64,000 nt of DNA. Origin: Magnetospirillum sp. ME-1 (GTDB lineage Bacteria; Pseudomonadota; Alphaproteobacteria; Rhodospirillales; Magnetospirillaceae). The notes below the pieces were generated by a model. The model searched no databases, was not told the DNA's origin, and saw nothing but the letters and a program-made list of their open reading frames with translations. This document shows, one piece after another, positions 55,799 to 64,000 of this stretch; within the stretch, counting starts at the first letter, position 1; every line of letters begins with the position of its first letter. The stretch lies in assembly GCF_002105535.1 (NCBI RefSeq), contig NZ_CP015848.1, positions 1,884,856 through 1,948,855 of the forward strand. The letters run 5' to 3'. The position numbers and the translations under genes were made by a program.

Positions 55799-56254
55799 AT
55801 GCCCCACAGGGCAACCGAGGACAGCCAGCGCCAGGCCCTGGCCGAGCGCGTCGCAGCGGCCATCGGCGAGAAGGCGACAGCACCGCGCGCGCTGGGAATC
55901 GAGCTGGACACCATTGGTCCGGGCCACGCCCGCATGTCCATGACGGTCACCGGCGACATGCTGAATGCCGTCGGCACCGGCCATGGCGGCATCACCTTCA
56001 CCCTGGCCGACACCGCCTTCGCCTATGCCTGCAATTCCTATGACCGGCCTGCCGTCGCGCTGTCTTGCACCATCACCTACCCGGCGGCGGCACATCCGGG
56101 CGACCGCCTGACCGCCGAGTGCCGCGAAATTCACCGCAAGGGCCGCAACGGTACCTATGACTGCACCGTCACCAACCAGACCGGCGAGGTGGTCGCCCTG
56201 TTCCGCGGCCAGTGCCGCATCCTCGAAGGCCATATCGTCGAAGGAAATCCATAG
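55799..56254 (+). CDS. paaI: PaaI-type hotdog-fold acyl-CoA thioesterase
   Basis: The 151-residue enzyme hydrolyses aromatic acyl-CoA esters such as ring-hydroxylated phenylacetyl-CoA, recovering CoA from dead-end products. The hotdog motif GHGGITFTLADTAFAYACNS, with the catalytic Asp, is present. It is followed with no gap by a thiolase gene and then paaK. Confidence 0.92.
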   Translation: MPHRATEDSQRQALAERVAAAIGEKATAPRALGIELDTIGPGHARMSMTVTGDMLNAVGTGHGGITFTLADTAFAYACNSYDRPAVALSCTITYPAAAHPGDRLTAECREIHRKGRNGTYDCTVTNQTGEVVALFRGQCRILEGHIVEGNP

Positions 56255-57457
56255 ATGACCGAAGCGCTGATCTGCGACTACACCCGCACCCCCATCGGCC
56301 GCTATGCGGGCGTGCTTTCGGGCGTGCGCACCGACGACCTGGCCGCCCACCCCATCAAGGCGCTGATGGCCCGCCATGCCGGGCTGGACTGGAACCTGCT
56401 GGATGAGGTCGCAATGGGCTGCGCCAACCAGGCGGGCGAGGACAACCGCAACGTGGCGCGCATGGCGCTGCTGCTGGCCGGCCTGCCCTATTCCATCGGC
56501 GGCACCACCTTGAACCGCCTGTGCGGGTCGGGCATGGACGCGGTGGGCTACGCGGCGCGGGCCATCATGACCGGCGAGGCCGAGCTGATGATCGCCGGCG
56601 GCGTGGAAAGCATGAGCCGCGCCCCCTTCGTCATGAACAAGGCCGACAGCGCCTTCTCGCGCGACGCCCGCATCTACGACACCACCATCGGCTGGCGCTT
56701 CGTCAATGCCCAGATGGAGAAGGCGTTTGGGACGGATTCCATGCCGGAAACCGCCGAGAACGTGGCCGAGCAGTTCAAGATTGCCCGCGACGACCAGGAT
56801 GCCTTCGCGCTTCGCTCCCAGGCCAAGGCCTCGGCGGCGCAGAAGAACGGCCGGCTGGCCCTGGAGATCTCCCCCGTCACGCTTCCCGCCCGCAAGGGCG
56901 ACCCGGTGGTGGTGAGCAATGACGAGCACCCGCGCGAGACCACCATCGAGGCCCTGGCCAAGCTGAAGGCGCCGTTCCGCGCTGGCGGCTCCATCACCGC
57001 GGGCAACGCATCCGGCGTCAACGATGGCGCGGCGGCCCTGCTGATCGCCTCGCCCGCCGCCGCCAAGGCCCACGGGCTGACCCCCATCGCCCGCATCCTG
57101 GGCATGGCTGCCGCCGGCGTCGAGCCGCGCATCATGGGCATCGGCCCGGTGCCGGCCACCAACAAGCTGCTGGCCCGCCTGGGCCTGACCCTGGCCGACA
57201 TGGACGTCATGGAGTTCAACGAGGCCTTCGCCGCCCAGGCCCTGGCCTGCACGCGGGCGCTGGGCCTCGCCGACGACGACCAGCGCGTCAATCCCAACGG
57301 CGGCGCCATCGCGCTCGGTCATCCGCTGGGCATGACCGGGGCGCGCATCGTCGGCACCGCCGCGCTGCAACTGGCCCAGACCGGCGGCAAGCGGGCTCTG
57401 GCCACCATGTGCATCGGCGTCGGCCAGGGCATCGCCATGGTCATCGAGAAAGTTTAA
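56255..57457 (+). CDS. 3-oxoadipyl-CoA-type thiolase
   Basis: The 400-residue thiolase has the nucleophilic cysteine in [14 protein letters not shown] (residue about 90), the [13 protein letters not shown] histidine motif and the [12 protein letters not shown]-terminal cysteine motif. The close match to PaaJ/PcaF-type enzymes fits cleavage of 3-oxoadipyl-CoA to succinyl-CoA and acetyl-CoA, the last step of phenylacetate use. A general acetyl-CoA acyltransferase is the alternative. It starts directly after the thioesterase stop. Confidence 0.9.
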   Translation: MTEALICDYTRTPIGRYAGVLSGVRTDDLAAHPIKALMARHAGLDWNLLDEVAMGCANQAGEDNRNVARMALLLAGLPYSIGGTTLNRLCGSGMDAVGYAARAIMTGEAELMIAGGVESMSRAPFVMNKADSAFSRDARIYDTTIGWRFVNAQMEKAFGTDSMPETAENVAEQFKIARDDQDAFALRSQAKASAAQKNGRLALEISPVTLPARKGDPVVVSNDEHPRETTIEALAKLKAPFRAGGSITAGNASGVNDGAAALLIASPAAAKAHGLTPIARILGMAAAGVEPRIMGIGPVPATNKLLARLGLTLADMDVMEFNEAFAAQALACTRALGLADDDQRVNPNGGAIALGHPLGMTGARIVGTAALQLAQTGGKRALATMCIGVGQGIAMVIEKV

Positions 57458-57516
57458 TCTGTAACTGTCCTGGCGGAGACCCCGACAGAGGGTCCCGCCG
57501 CTTCGGGAGGATGTTT

Positions 57517-58845
57517 ATGTCTAAGACCGCGCATCGCCGGGTTCCGCCGGCCAAGGACCTGCTCGACCCCATCGAAATCGCCAGCCGCGACCAGATTTCC
57601 GCGCTGCAGACCGAACGCATGAAATGGTCGCTGACCCATGCCTACAACAATGTCGAGCACTACCGGAAGAAGTGCCAGGACAAGGGCGTTCATCCCGACG
57701 ACTTCAAGGAATTGAAGGATCTGGCCAAGTTCCCCTTCACCACCAAGTCGGACCTGCGCGACACCTACCCCTTCGGCATGTTCGCCGTGCCCATGGATGA
57801 CGTGGTGCGCGTCCACGCCAGTTCGGGCACCACCGGCAAGCCCACCGTGGTCGGCTATACCCAGAACGACATCAACATGTGGGCGAACGTGATGGCGCGC
57901 TCCATCCGCGCCGCCGGCGGCCGCAAACAGGACAAGTGCCACGTCTCCTACGGCTACGGCCTGTTCACCGGCGGCCTGGGCGCCCATTACGGCGCCGAGC
58001 GCCTGGGCTGCACCGTCATCCCCATGTCGGGCGGCCAGACGGAAAAGCAGATCCAGCTGATCATGGACTTCAAGCCCGAGCTGATCATGGTCACCCCCAG
58101 CTACATGCTGGCCATCGCCGACGAGATGGACCGCATGGGGATCGACACCAAGACCTGCCCGCTGCAGGTGGGCATCTTCGGCGCCGAGCCCTGGACCGGG
58201 GCCATGCGCGAGGAAATCGAGGTCCGCATGGGCATCGAGGCGGTGGACATCTACGGCCTGTCGGAAGTGATCGGCCCCGGCGTCGCCTGCGAATGCGTCG
58301 AGACCAAGGACGGCCTGCATCTGTGGGAAGACCACTTCTACCCGGAGATCATCGATCCCCATACCGGCGAAGTGCTGCCCGACGGCTCCATGGGCGAGCT
58401 GGTGTTCACCAGCCTGACCAAGGAAGCCCTGCCCATCATCCGCTACCGCACCCGCGATCTGACCCAGCTGCTGCCGGGCACGGCGCGCTCCATGCGGCGC
58501 ATGGGCAAGATCACCGGCCGGTCCGACGACATGCTGATCATCCGCGGCGTCAACGTCTTCCCGACCCAGATCGAGGAGCTGATCCTCAAGGATTACCGCC
58601 TGGCGCCCCATTACCAGCTGGAAGTCACCCGCGACGGCCACCTGGACTCGGTGACGGTCAACGTGGAAGTGCGCGCCGACCAGCCCTACGACGACAGCGC
58701 CCTGGTGGCCGCGTCCAAGGACCTGCAGCACCACATCAAGTCCTATATCGGCATCAGCACCAAGGTGAACGTGCTGGCCCCCAACTCCATCGAGCGCTCC
58801 ATGGGCAAGGCCCGCCGCGTCATCGACAAGCGGCCGAAGGCGTAA
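57517..58845 (+). CDS. paaK: Phenylacetate--CoA ligase
   Basis: The 442-residue AMP-forming enzyme activates phenylacetate. It has VHASSGTTGKPTVVGYT (P-loop), GLFTGGLGAHYGAERLGC, YGLSEVIGPGVACEC and the C-terminal IERSMGKARRVIDKR catalytic lysine. I chose ATG 57517 because GGGAGG at 57504-57509 is too close to the in-frame ATG 57511. It is the third gene of the thioesterase-thiolase-paaK unit; ring epoxidase paaABCDE genes are not in the window. Confidence 0.94.
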   Translation: MSKTAHRRVPPAKDLLDPIEIASRDQISALQTERMKWSLTHAYNNVEHYRKKCQDKGVHPDDFKELKDLAKFPFTTKSDLRDTYPFGMFAVPMDDVVRVHASSGTTGKPTVVGYTQNDINMWANVMARSIRAAGGRKQDKCHVSYGYGLFTGGLGAHYGAERLGCTVIPMSGGQTEKQIQLIMDFKPELIMVTPSYMLAIADEMDRMGIDTKTCPLQVGIFGAEPWTGAMREEIEVRMGIEAVDIYGLSEVIGPGVACECVETKDGLHLWEDHFYPEIIDPHTGEVLPDGSMGELVFTSLTKEALPIIRYRTRDLTQLLPGTARSMRRMGKITGRSDDMLIIRGVNVFPTQIEELILKDYRLAPHYQLEVTRDGHLDSVTVNVEVRADQPYDDSALVAASKDLQHHIKSYIGISTKVNVLAPNSIERSMGKARRVIDKRPKA

Positions 58846-58851
58846 GGATAA

Positions 58852-58892
58852 GGGCCCCTCCCCCATCCCCGATGGGGAGGGGCCCCCTTCCT
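58852..58892. terminator. Terminator between paaK and mgtC-like genes
   Basis: GGGCCCCTCCCC and GGGGAGGGGCCC form a perfect 12-base stem. It lies between convergent genes and could serve both; the T run is poor. Confidence 0.8.
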
Positions 58893-58900
58893 GGCTGGTC

Positions 58901-59593
58901 TCAATCGCCCGTCGGCGACACCCGGAACTCCAGCACGTCGCCCAAACCGCGCAATCCGGCCACCAGCCGTTCCACGTTGTCGCGGTCGGCGGTGCGGATC
59001 ACCATCTTGTATTCGAACACCGAGCCGCCCTCGCACAGGCGGTAGCTCATGTTGGAGATGGTGAAGCCGTGGCCTTCGATCAGGCCCTTCACCTCGGCCT
59101 CGGGCATGGCCTTGTCGCGGGCGAAACGCAGCAGGTGGTGGGCGTAGAACTGCGACGGCATACGGTATTCAACCATGCGGAACAGCGCCAGCGTGGCCAC
59201 CGTCACCACCGTCGCCGCCACCGCCGGGGAATAGAACCCGACGCCGAACAGAATTCCCAGGGCCGCCGTCATCCAGATGGAGGCGGCGGTGGTCAGGCCG
59301 CGCACCGTCAGCCCCTCCTTGAAGATTACCCCCGCCCCCAGGAAGCCGATCCCGGTCATGATGCCCTGGGCCATGCGGGTGGGGTCGGTACGCACCGTCT
59401 CCATGGGCACCACACCCAGCCATTCCCACTGATAGATGGTGACCAGCATCAAAAGGGCTGAGGCGACACAGACCAGGGCGTGGGTGCGAAAGCCGGCGGG
59501 GCGACCGTGGAAGCTGCGCTCGGCCCCCACCAGACTGCCGGCGGCCCAGGCGCTGCCCAGATGAATGGCGATTTCCAGATGCTGGGGGCTCAT
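58901..59593 (-). CDS. MgtC/SapB-family membrane protein
   Basis: The 230-residue protein has about four or five membrane helices with the MgtC signatures GAERSFHGRPAGFRTHALVC and GIGFLGAGVIFKEGLTVRGLTTAASIW. A soluble ACT-like tail follows. The family is linked to Mg2+ limitation and acid or phosphate balance; exact function is uncertain. GAGGGAGGG precedes ATG 59593. Confidence 0.92.
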   Translation of the reverse strand: MSPQHLEIAIHLGSAWAAGSLVGAERSFHGRPAGFRTHALVCVASALLMLVTIYQWEWLGVVPMETVRTDPTRMAQGIMTGIGFLGAGVIFKEGLTVRGLTTAASIWMTAALGILFGVGFYSPAVAATVVTVATLALFRMVEYRMPSQFYAHHLLRFARDKAMPEAEVKGLIEGHGFTISNMSYRLCEGGSVFEYKMVIRTADRDNVERLVAGLRGLGDVLEFRVSPTGD

Positions 59594-59727
59594 CCGTCCC
59601 TCCCTCAAACCAGAGGACGGATGAAGTGTTGCACTTCTATGACAGCAGGGGAATCAGCCTAAAGCGATATCGCTAAGACATCGCTTTCATAGCCACCCTC
59701 CAGCATCGGATTCAAAGTCAGGGAATT

Positions 59728-60129
59728 TCAGGCCGGTGCCGCCTGGGTGCTCATGAATTGCGAGAACAGCAGGTCGTGGGTACGGATATGCTCGACCAGC
59801 AGATGCCGCAGCACCTGGGATTCGGCCATCATCACGTCGGAATCGCCCAGGTCGAATCCGGCCTGGATGCGGCGCAACTGCTCCATCAGGCGGTCGTGCT
59901 CGGTTTCGTGGCCGCCGATGTCGGGATAGGCGGCAAAGCGCATCAGCACCATTTCCGACATGAAATGCACGTCGGTGAAGTCCAGTAGTTGCTCCACCAG
60001 CGCCCGGACCTCGTCGGCCGAGGCTCCGGCTTCCAGGGCGCGTTCCAGGGCCGCGATCAGCCCCACCTGGATGCGGTGCTCGCCATCCATCTCCGCCTGA
60101 CCATCCTGCATACCGGACATTGAGCTCAT
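59728..60129 (-). CDS. Bacteriohemerythrin with a complete ligand set
   Basis: The 133-residue single-domain hemerythrin has all seven expected ligands: His18, His55, Glu59, His74, His78, His114, Asp119. It should bind O2 reversibly at a di-iron centre, useful for oxygen storage or sensing in a microaerophile. GGGGAGGTG precedes ATG 60129. It lies between mgtC-like and bioB genes. Confidence 0.9.
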   Translation of the reverse strand: MSSMSGMQDGQAEMDGEHRIQVGLIAALERALEAGASADEVRALVEQLLDFTDVHFMSEMVLMRFAAYPDIGGHETEHDRLMEQLRRIQAGFDLGDSDVMMAESQVLRHLLVEHIRTHDLLFSQFMSTQAAPA

Positions 60130-60207
60130 CGACACCTCCCCGCGACGGTGGAACATGTCAGATGGCGCCGGACAAGATCGATTCCAAGGCCCCGGCATTT
60201 CCTTCAC

Positions 60208-60239
60208 AAAAAACCCCGCCGGAACGTTCCCGGCGGGGT
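60208..60239 (-). terminator. Terminator of bioB
   Basis: ACCCCGCCGG and CCGGCGGGGT form a perfect 10-base stem; on the minus strand a T6 run follows. Confidence 0.92.
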
Positions 60240-60266
60240 CTTGAGGTCACCGACGAAGAAAGCAGC

Positions 60267-61247
60267 CTACATGGGCGTCAGGCCCAGCTTGCCGAACAGG
60301 CTCTTGTCCTGGCCCGGCGCGGCGTTCTTGGCGGTCAGCAGCTTCTGGCCGCAGAACACCGAATTGGCCCCGGCCAGGAAGCACAGGGACTGCATCTCCT
60401 CGCTCATGCCTTCGCGACCGGCCGACAGGCGGACGAAGGATTTGGGCATGGTGATGCGGGCCACCGCGATGGTGCGGATGAAGTCGAAGGAATCGGGGCG
60501 CTCGGCATTGGCCAGCGGCGTGCCCTGGATGGGGATCAGCAGGTTGATCGGCACGCTGTCGGGATGCTTGGGCATGTTGGCCAGGGTCTGGATCATGCGG
60601 GCGCGGTCGGTCCGCGTCTCGCCCAGGCCGACGATGCCGCCCGAACAGATGTGCAGGCCGGCGTCCCGCACCACGTCCAGGGTGTCCAGGCGGTCCTGGA
60701 AGGTCCGGGTGGTGATCACCTCGGCGTAATGCTCGGGGCTGGTGTCGATGTTGTGGTTGTAATAGTCGAGCCCGGCGTCCTTCAGGCGCTGGGCTTGCCA
60801 CTTGTCCAGCAGGCCGAAAGTGGCGCAGGTTTCCATGCCCAGCGCCTTGACGCCCTCGATCATGGCCACCGCCACCTCGAAATCGTCGCCCTTGGGGCCG
60901 CGCCAGGCGGCGCCCATGCAGAAGCGGGACGCCCCTTCCTCCTTGGCCTTGCGGGCGGATTCGACCACCTCTTCCACCGCCAGAAGCTTTTCCTTTTCCA
61001 GCCCCGTGGCGTAGTGGGCGCTTTGGGGGCAGTAGGAGCAATCCTCGGGGCAGGACCCGGTCTTGATGGAGATCAGGCGCGACACCTGGACGCGGTTGGC
61101 GTCGAAATTGGCGCGGTGCACCGTCTGCGCCTGAAACATCAGGTCGTTGAAGGGAAGCGCGAACAGCGCCTCGATCTCGTCCGTGCTCCAGTCGTGCCGG
61201 AGTCCGTCGTCCTTCGCCACCATGTCAACTGCTGCCTGAGCCGTCAC
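60267..61247 (-). CDS. bioB: Biotin synthase
   Basis: The 326-residue radical-SAM enzyme inserts sulfur into dethiobiotin. The SAM-cluster motif C-x3-C-x2-C is in [25 protein letters not shown] and the SICSGGI-like [12 protein letters not shown] blocks follow. It diverges from bioF-bioH-bioC-bioD across a 97-base gap that must hold both promoters. A terminator follows. Confidence 0.97.
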   Translation of the reverse strand: MTAQAAVDMVAKDDGLRHDWSTDEIEALFALPFNDLMFQAQTVHRANFDANRVQVSRLISIKTGSCPEDCSYCPQSAHYATGLEKEKLLAVEEVVESARKAKEEGASRFCMGAAWRGPKGDDFEVAVAMIEGVKALGMETCATFGLLDKWQAQRLKDAGLDYYNHNIDTSPEHYAEVITTRTFQDRLDTLDVVRDAGLHICSGGIVGLGETRTDRARMIQTLANMPKHPDSVPINLLIPIQGTPLANAERPDSFDFIRTIAVARITMPKSFVRLSAGREGMSEEMQSLCFLAGANSVFCGQKLLTAKNAAPGQDKSLFGKLGLTPM

Positions 61248-61344
61248 CGCCGTGTCCTCTTATGATGCCTTGCGGGGGCCGCAATGTAGTCCCCCGCATG
61301 CGCCCTTTGCAACAGGAGCGAAAACCCTCTATCAAGTCGCGGTG

Positions 61345-62523
61345 ATGATGGGCCTGGACGACAGCATCGGACTCTTTCTCGACGGCCTGGAGCAGGCCGG
61401 GCGCAAGCGGGTTTTGCGTCCGGTCGATCCCCTGCCCGCTGGCCGGGTGCGCGTGGGCGGACGCGAGCTGATCAACTTTTCCTCCAACGACTATCTCGGC
61501 CTGTCGCGCCACCCGGAGGTGGTGGAACGCTCGCGGCGCTGGCTGAACGAATTCGGCGCCGGTTCGGGCGCCTCGCGCCTGGTTACCGGCCATCTCGCCG
61601 CCATGGAGGCGTTGGAGACCAAGATCGCCCGGGCCAAGCAGACCGAGGCCGCCCTGATCCTGGCCAGCGGCTGGCAGTGCAACGCCTCGGTGCTGCCCGC
61701 GCTGCTGGACAAGGCCGTGTGGGGGGCCGAGCCCCTGGTCTTCGCCGACAAGCTGATCCATGCCAGCCTGCATGCCGGGCTGGAGCTGTCGGGGGCGCGG
61801 CGCTACCGCTATCGCCACGACGATTTCGACCACCTGGAAAGCCTGCTGGCCGCCCACGCCGGCAAGCCCGGTCCGCGCTTCATCGTCACCGAGACGGTGT
61901 TCTCCATGGACGGCGACGTCACCGACATGGCGGCCCTGTCCGCCCTGGCCCGGCGCTGGGACGCCTTTCTCTACGTGGACGAGGCCCACGCCACCGGCGT
62001 GCTGGGGCCCCAGGGCTTCGGGCTGTCGCCGGGCATGGGCGCCCACATGGCCATGGGCACCTTCTCCAAGGGCATGGGCAGCTTCGGCGCCTATGTGGCC
62101 TGCTCGGCCCGCCTGCGGGACTTGCTGATCAACCGCGCCTCGGGGTTGATCTACGCCACCGGCCTGCCGCCGGCCACCCTGGGCGCCATCGACGCCGCCC
62201 TGGATCTGGTGCCGCGCCTGGAAGGCGAGCGCACCCGCCTGCAGCTGATGGCCCGGCATCTGCGCGAGGGGTTGCGGGCGGCGGGGTTGGATACCGGCCC
62301 CTCGGCCTGCCAGATCGTGCCGTTGATCCTCGGCGACGAGCAGCGCACCCTTGGCGTTGCCAAGGCGCTCGAGGCGCGCGGCCTGCTGGGCATCGCCATC
62401 CGTCCGCCCACCGTGCCGCCGGGCACCAGCCGCATCCGCTTCGCCCTGTCGGCGGTCCATTCCGATGCCGACATCGAGCGGCTGCTGGCCGCCATCGTCG
62501 AATGCGTGGAGGCGGCACGGTGA
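61345..62523 (+). CDS. bioF: 8-amino-7-oxononanoate synthase
   Basis: The 392-residue PLP enzyme joins pimeloyl-ACP and alanine. NFSSNDYLGLSRHP, YVDEAHATGVLGPQG and the PLP lysine motif GTFSKGMGSFGAY are present. Start is ATG 61345 or 61348; no clear ribosome-binding site distinguishes them, and an upstream start near 61252 would almost touch bioB. The stop overlaps the next gene (GTGA). Confidence 0.95.
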   Translation: MMGLDDSIGLFLDGLEQAGRKRVLRPVDPLPAGRVRVGGRELINFSSNDYLGLSRHPEVVERSRRWLNEFGAGSGASRLVTGHLAAMEALETKIARAKQTEAALILASGWQCNASVLPALLDKAVWGAEPLVFADKLIHASLHAGLELSGARRYRYRHDDFDHLESLLAAHAGKPGPRFIVTETVFSMDGDVTDMAALSALARRWDAFLYVDEAHATGVLGPQGFGLSPGMGAHMAMGTFSKGMGSFGAYVACSARLRDLLINRASGLIYATGLPPATLGAIDAALDLVPRLEGERTRLQLMARHLREGLRAAGLDTGPSACQIVPLILGDEQRTLGVAKALEARGLLGIAIRPPTVPPGTSRIRFALSAVHSDADIERLLAAIVECVEAAR

Positions 62524-63158
62524 GCCCGCCGCTGTTGGCCGTCCACGGCTGGGGCTTCGACGCCGGCTTCTGGATGCCGGTCTTGGAGCGCCTGCCCGAT
62601 TTCCGGGGCGATTGCGTCGATATGGGCTTTTACGGCCGCCCCAAACGCCCCAAGGTGCCGCGCCCGCTGATCCTGGCCCATTCCATGGGGCTGGCGTGGG
62701 CGCTGGCCAACATTCCCAGGCCCTGGGCCGGGGTGCTGGCGGTCAACGCCTTTCCCCGCTTCACCCGCTCGCCCAACTTCGTCGATGGGGTGCCGCCGCG
62801 TCTGGTGGAGCGCATGCTGGCCCGCTTCGACGAAGCGCCCCGGCAGGTGACCGCCGATTTCCTCGTCCGCTGCGGCATCGAGTCTCCCGACACCTCGGCC
62901 ATCGCGCCGGAACCGCTGAAAGAGACGCTGTCCTGGCTGGGCCAGTGCGACGAGCGCACCACGCTCCGCATGCTGCCCTGCCCCGTGCTGGCCCTGGCCG
63001 GCACCAATGATCCCATCGTGCCCCAGGGAATGAGTCTGGCCAGCTTCGCGGCCGAGACCCTGGTGCTGGCCGAGGGCGCGGGGCACCTGCTGCCGCTGAC
63101 CCATCCCGACTGGGTGGCGTCCCAGGTCCGCCTGTTCGCCGCGAGGCTGGAGGCATGA
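62520..63158 (+). CDS. Pimeloyl-ACP methyl ester esterase, BioH/BioG-like
   Basis: The 212-residue alpha/beta hydrolase has the oxyanion strand AVHGWGFDAGFW, a nucleophile elbow AHSMG (Ser about residue 62) and a late Asp/His pair (GTNDPIV; GAGHLLPL). By place between bioF and bioC it should remove the methyl group from pimeloyl-ACP methyl ester. It starts with GTG overlapping the bioF stop. It is shorter than E. coli BioH, with a reduced lid, and the A-x-S-x-G elbow is unusual. Confidence 0.85.
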   Translation: MSPPLLAVHGWGFDAGFWMPVLERLPDFRGDCVDMGFYGRPKRPKVPRPLILAHSMGLAWALANIPRPWAGVLAVNAFPRFTRSPNFVDGVPPRLVERMLARFDEAPRQVTADFLVRCGIESPDTSAIAPEPLKETLSWLGQCDERTTLRMLPCPVLALAGTNDPIVPQGMSLASFAAETLVLAEGAGHLLPLTHPDWVASQVRLFAARLEA

Positions 63159-63889
63159 GCCGCAAGAAGGCCATCGCCGGGGCGTTTTCCGCCGCCGCCG
63201 CCACCTATGAGTCCGCCGCCCGCGCCCAGGTCTGGGCCGCCGACGCCCTGGTGGAGCGGCTGGGGGGGCTTTCGGCCCCGATCAGCGTGCTGGAGCTGGG
63301 CTGCGGCACCGGCCTGCTCACCCGCCGCCTGGCCGCCGTCCTGCCCAAGGGCTCGCGCATTCTCGCCACCGACCTCAGCCCGGCCATGGTCGAGACGGCC
63401 CGCAACGCCCTCCCCGACCTTTCCTTCGCGGTAATGGACGCCGAGGCCCCCCATGTGGCCGGGCCGTTCGACCTGATCGTTTCCTCCCTGGCGGCCCAGT
63501 GGTTCGCCGATCTGCCCGCCACCCTGGGGCGACTGTCCGCCCTGCTGGCCCCCGGCGGGCGGCTGCTGCTCGCCACCTTAGGCGCCGGCACCTTCGCCCA
63601 GTGGAAGGACGCGCACCGGGCGCTGGGCCTGGACTCCGGCGTGCCCGACTACCCCACGGCGGACGGACCGGCCGCCTGGCTGCCCGGCGTACGGGTGGAG
63701 TCGGCTCCTTTGACCCTGGACTATGCCGACGGGCGGGATTTCCTCCAATCGCTGGAGGCGCTGGGGGCCCAGACCCCAAAACCCGGCCATCGCCCGTTGC
63801 CGCCGGGGCAACTCCGGCGCATCATCAGGGCCATGGGCAATCCCTGCAAAATCACCTGGGACATCCTGCTGCTGGACTACCGCGCATGA
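63155..63889 (+). CDS. bioC: Malonyl-ACP O-methyltransferase
   Basis: The 244-residue SAM enzyme methylates malonyl-ACP so that fatty-acid enzymes can build the pimelate chain. [15 protein letters not shown] is the SAM motif, followed by [13 protein letters not shown] and [15 protein letters not shown], a BioC-type stretch. It overlaps the genes on both sides by four bases. Confidence 0.93.
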   Translation: MSRKKAIAGAFSAAAATYESAARAQVWAADALVERLGGLSAPISVLELGCGTGLLTRRLAAVLPKGSRILATDLSPAMVETARNALPDLSFAVMDAEAPHVAGPFDLIVSSLAAQWFADLPATLGRLSALLAPGGRLLLATLGAGTFAQWKDAHRALGLDSGVPDYPTADGPAAWLPGVRVESAPLTLDYADGRDFLQSLEALGAQTPKPGHRPLPPGQLRRIIRAMGNPCKITWDILLLDYRA

Positions 63890-64000
63890 GGGGCGTCTTC
63901 GTTACCGGCACCGACACCGACGTGGGCAAGACCCTGGTCTCGGCCTGGCTGGCCCAGCACTGGGCCGCCGATTACTGGAAGCCCGTCCAGACCGGCTCGA
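63886..64000 (+). CDS. bioD: Dethiobiotin synthetase, N-terminal fragment
   Basis: The first 38 codons are present and the gene runs off the window. [18 protein letters not shown] contains the BioD P-loop, and YWKPVQTG follows as in the family. The enzyme closes the ureido ring of biotin with CO2 and ATP. It overlaps bioC by four bases. Confidence 0.95.
   Translation, partial: MRGVFVTGTDTDVGKTLVSAWLAQHWAADYWKPVQTGS

Overview
The window reads as chromosomal DNA of a nitrogen-fixing, metabolically flexible alphaproteobacterium, most likely Magnetospirillum or a close relative in the Rhodospirillales. This rests on high GC, a NifH/DraT/DraG layout like that of Rhodospirillum and Azospirillum, many chemoreceptors, hemerythrins and GGDEF proteins, an NDUFA12-type complex I subunit and anaerobic-type aromatic acid genes. 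The species is an inference; no 16S or other marker is present.

Region 1 (1-15.4 kb) is the nitrogenase island. The minus-strand unit draT-draG-arsC-like (nitrogenase switch-off) diverges from nifHDK. A lipoprotein gene of unknown function and lower GC interrupts the cluster. It is followed by nifE-nifN-nifX-DUF269-fdxB-nifQ, then iscA-nif, nifV and nifW. Three plus-strand sigma-54 promoters (before nifH, nifE and iscA) each have TGT-N10-ACA sites of the NifA type upstream. A fourth sigma-54-like site points towards draT from the same control region. nifA, nifB, nifS, nifU and nifZ are not in the window.

Region 2 (15.5-28 kb) holds clpB, an FNR-type regulator with an unusual cysteine spacing, a soluble chemoreceptor with a diacid-recognition-like head, and pyruvate kinase. 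A FadR-type regulator then diverges from an aromatic-acid-type binding protein and CoA ligase. An oxidoreductase and a hemerythrin follow. Region 3 (28-45.3 kb) is housekeeping and transport: uppP, an ActP-type symporter with its DUF485 partner, feoABC, a methyltransferase, nagB with a GH4 glycosidase, a sensor kinase, a membrane protein, nicotinamide phosphoribosyltransferase, aat, DUF2155, two tandem mlaD genes and the complex I accessory subunit.

Region 4 (45.3-64 kb) contains the B12-dependent ribonucleotide reductase preceded by NrdR-box-like palindromes, a binding protein/histidine kinase pair, a thioredoxin-like protein, RidA and a diguanylate cyclase. A phenylacetate-type unit (thioesterase, thiolase, PaaK) carries an operator almost identical to the one next to the FadR-type gene 32 kb away. 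MgtC, a second hemerythrin and the biotin genes bioB / bioF-bioH-bioC-bioD (bioD cut by the window end) complete it. Dispersed REP-like inverted repeats occur at several gene borders. No tRNA, rRNA, CRISPR array, insertion sequence or prophage was recognised.
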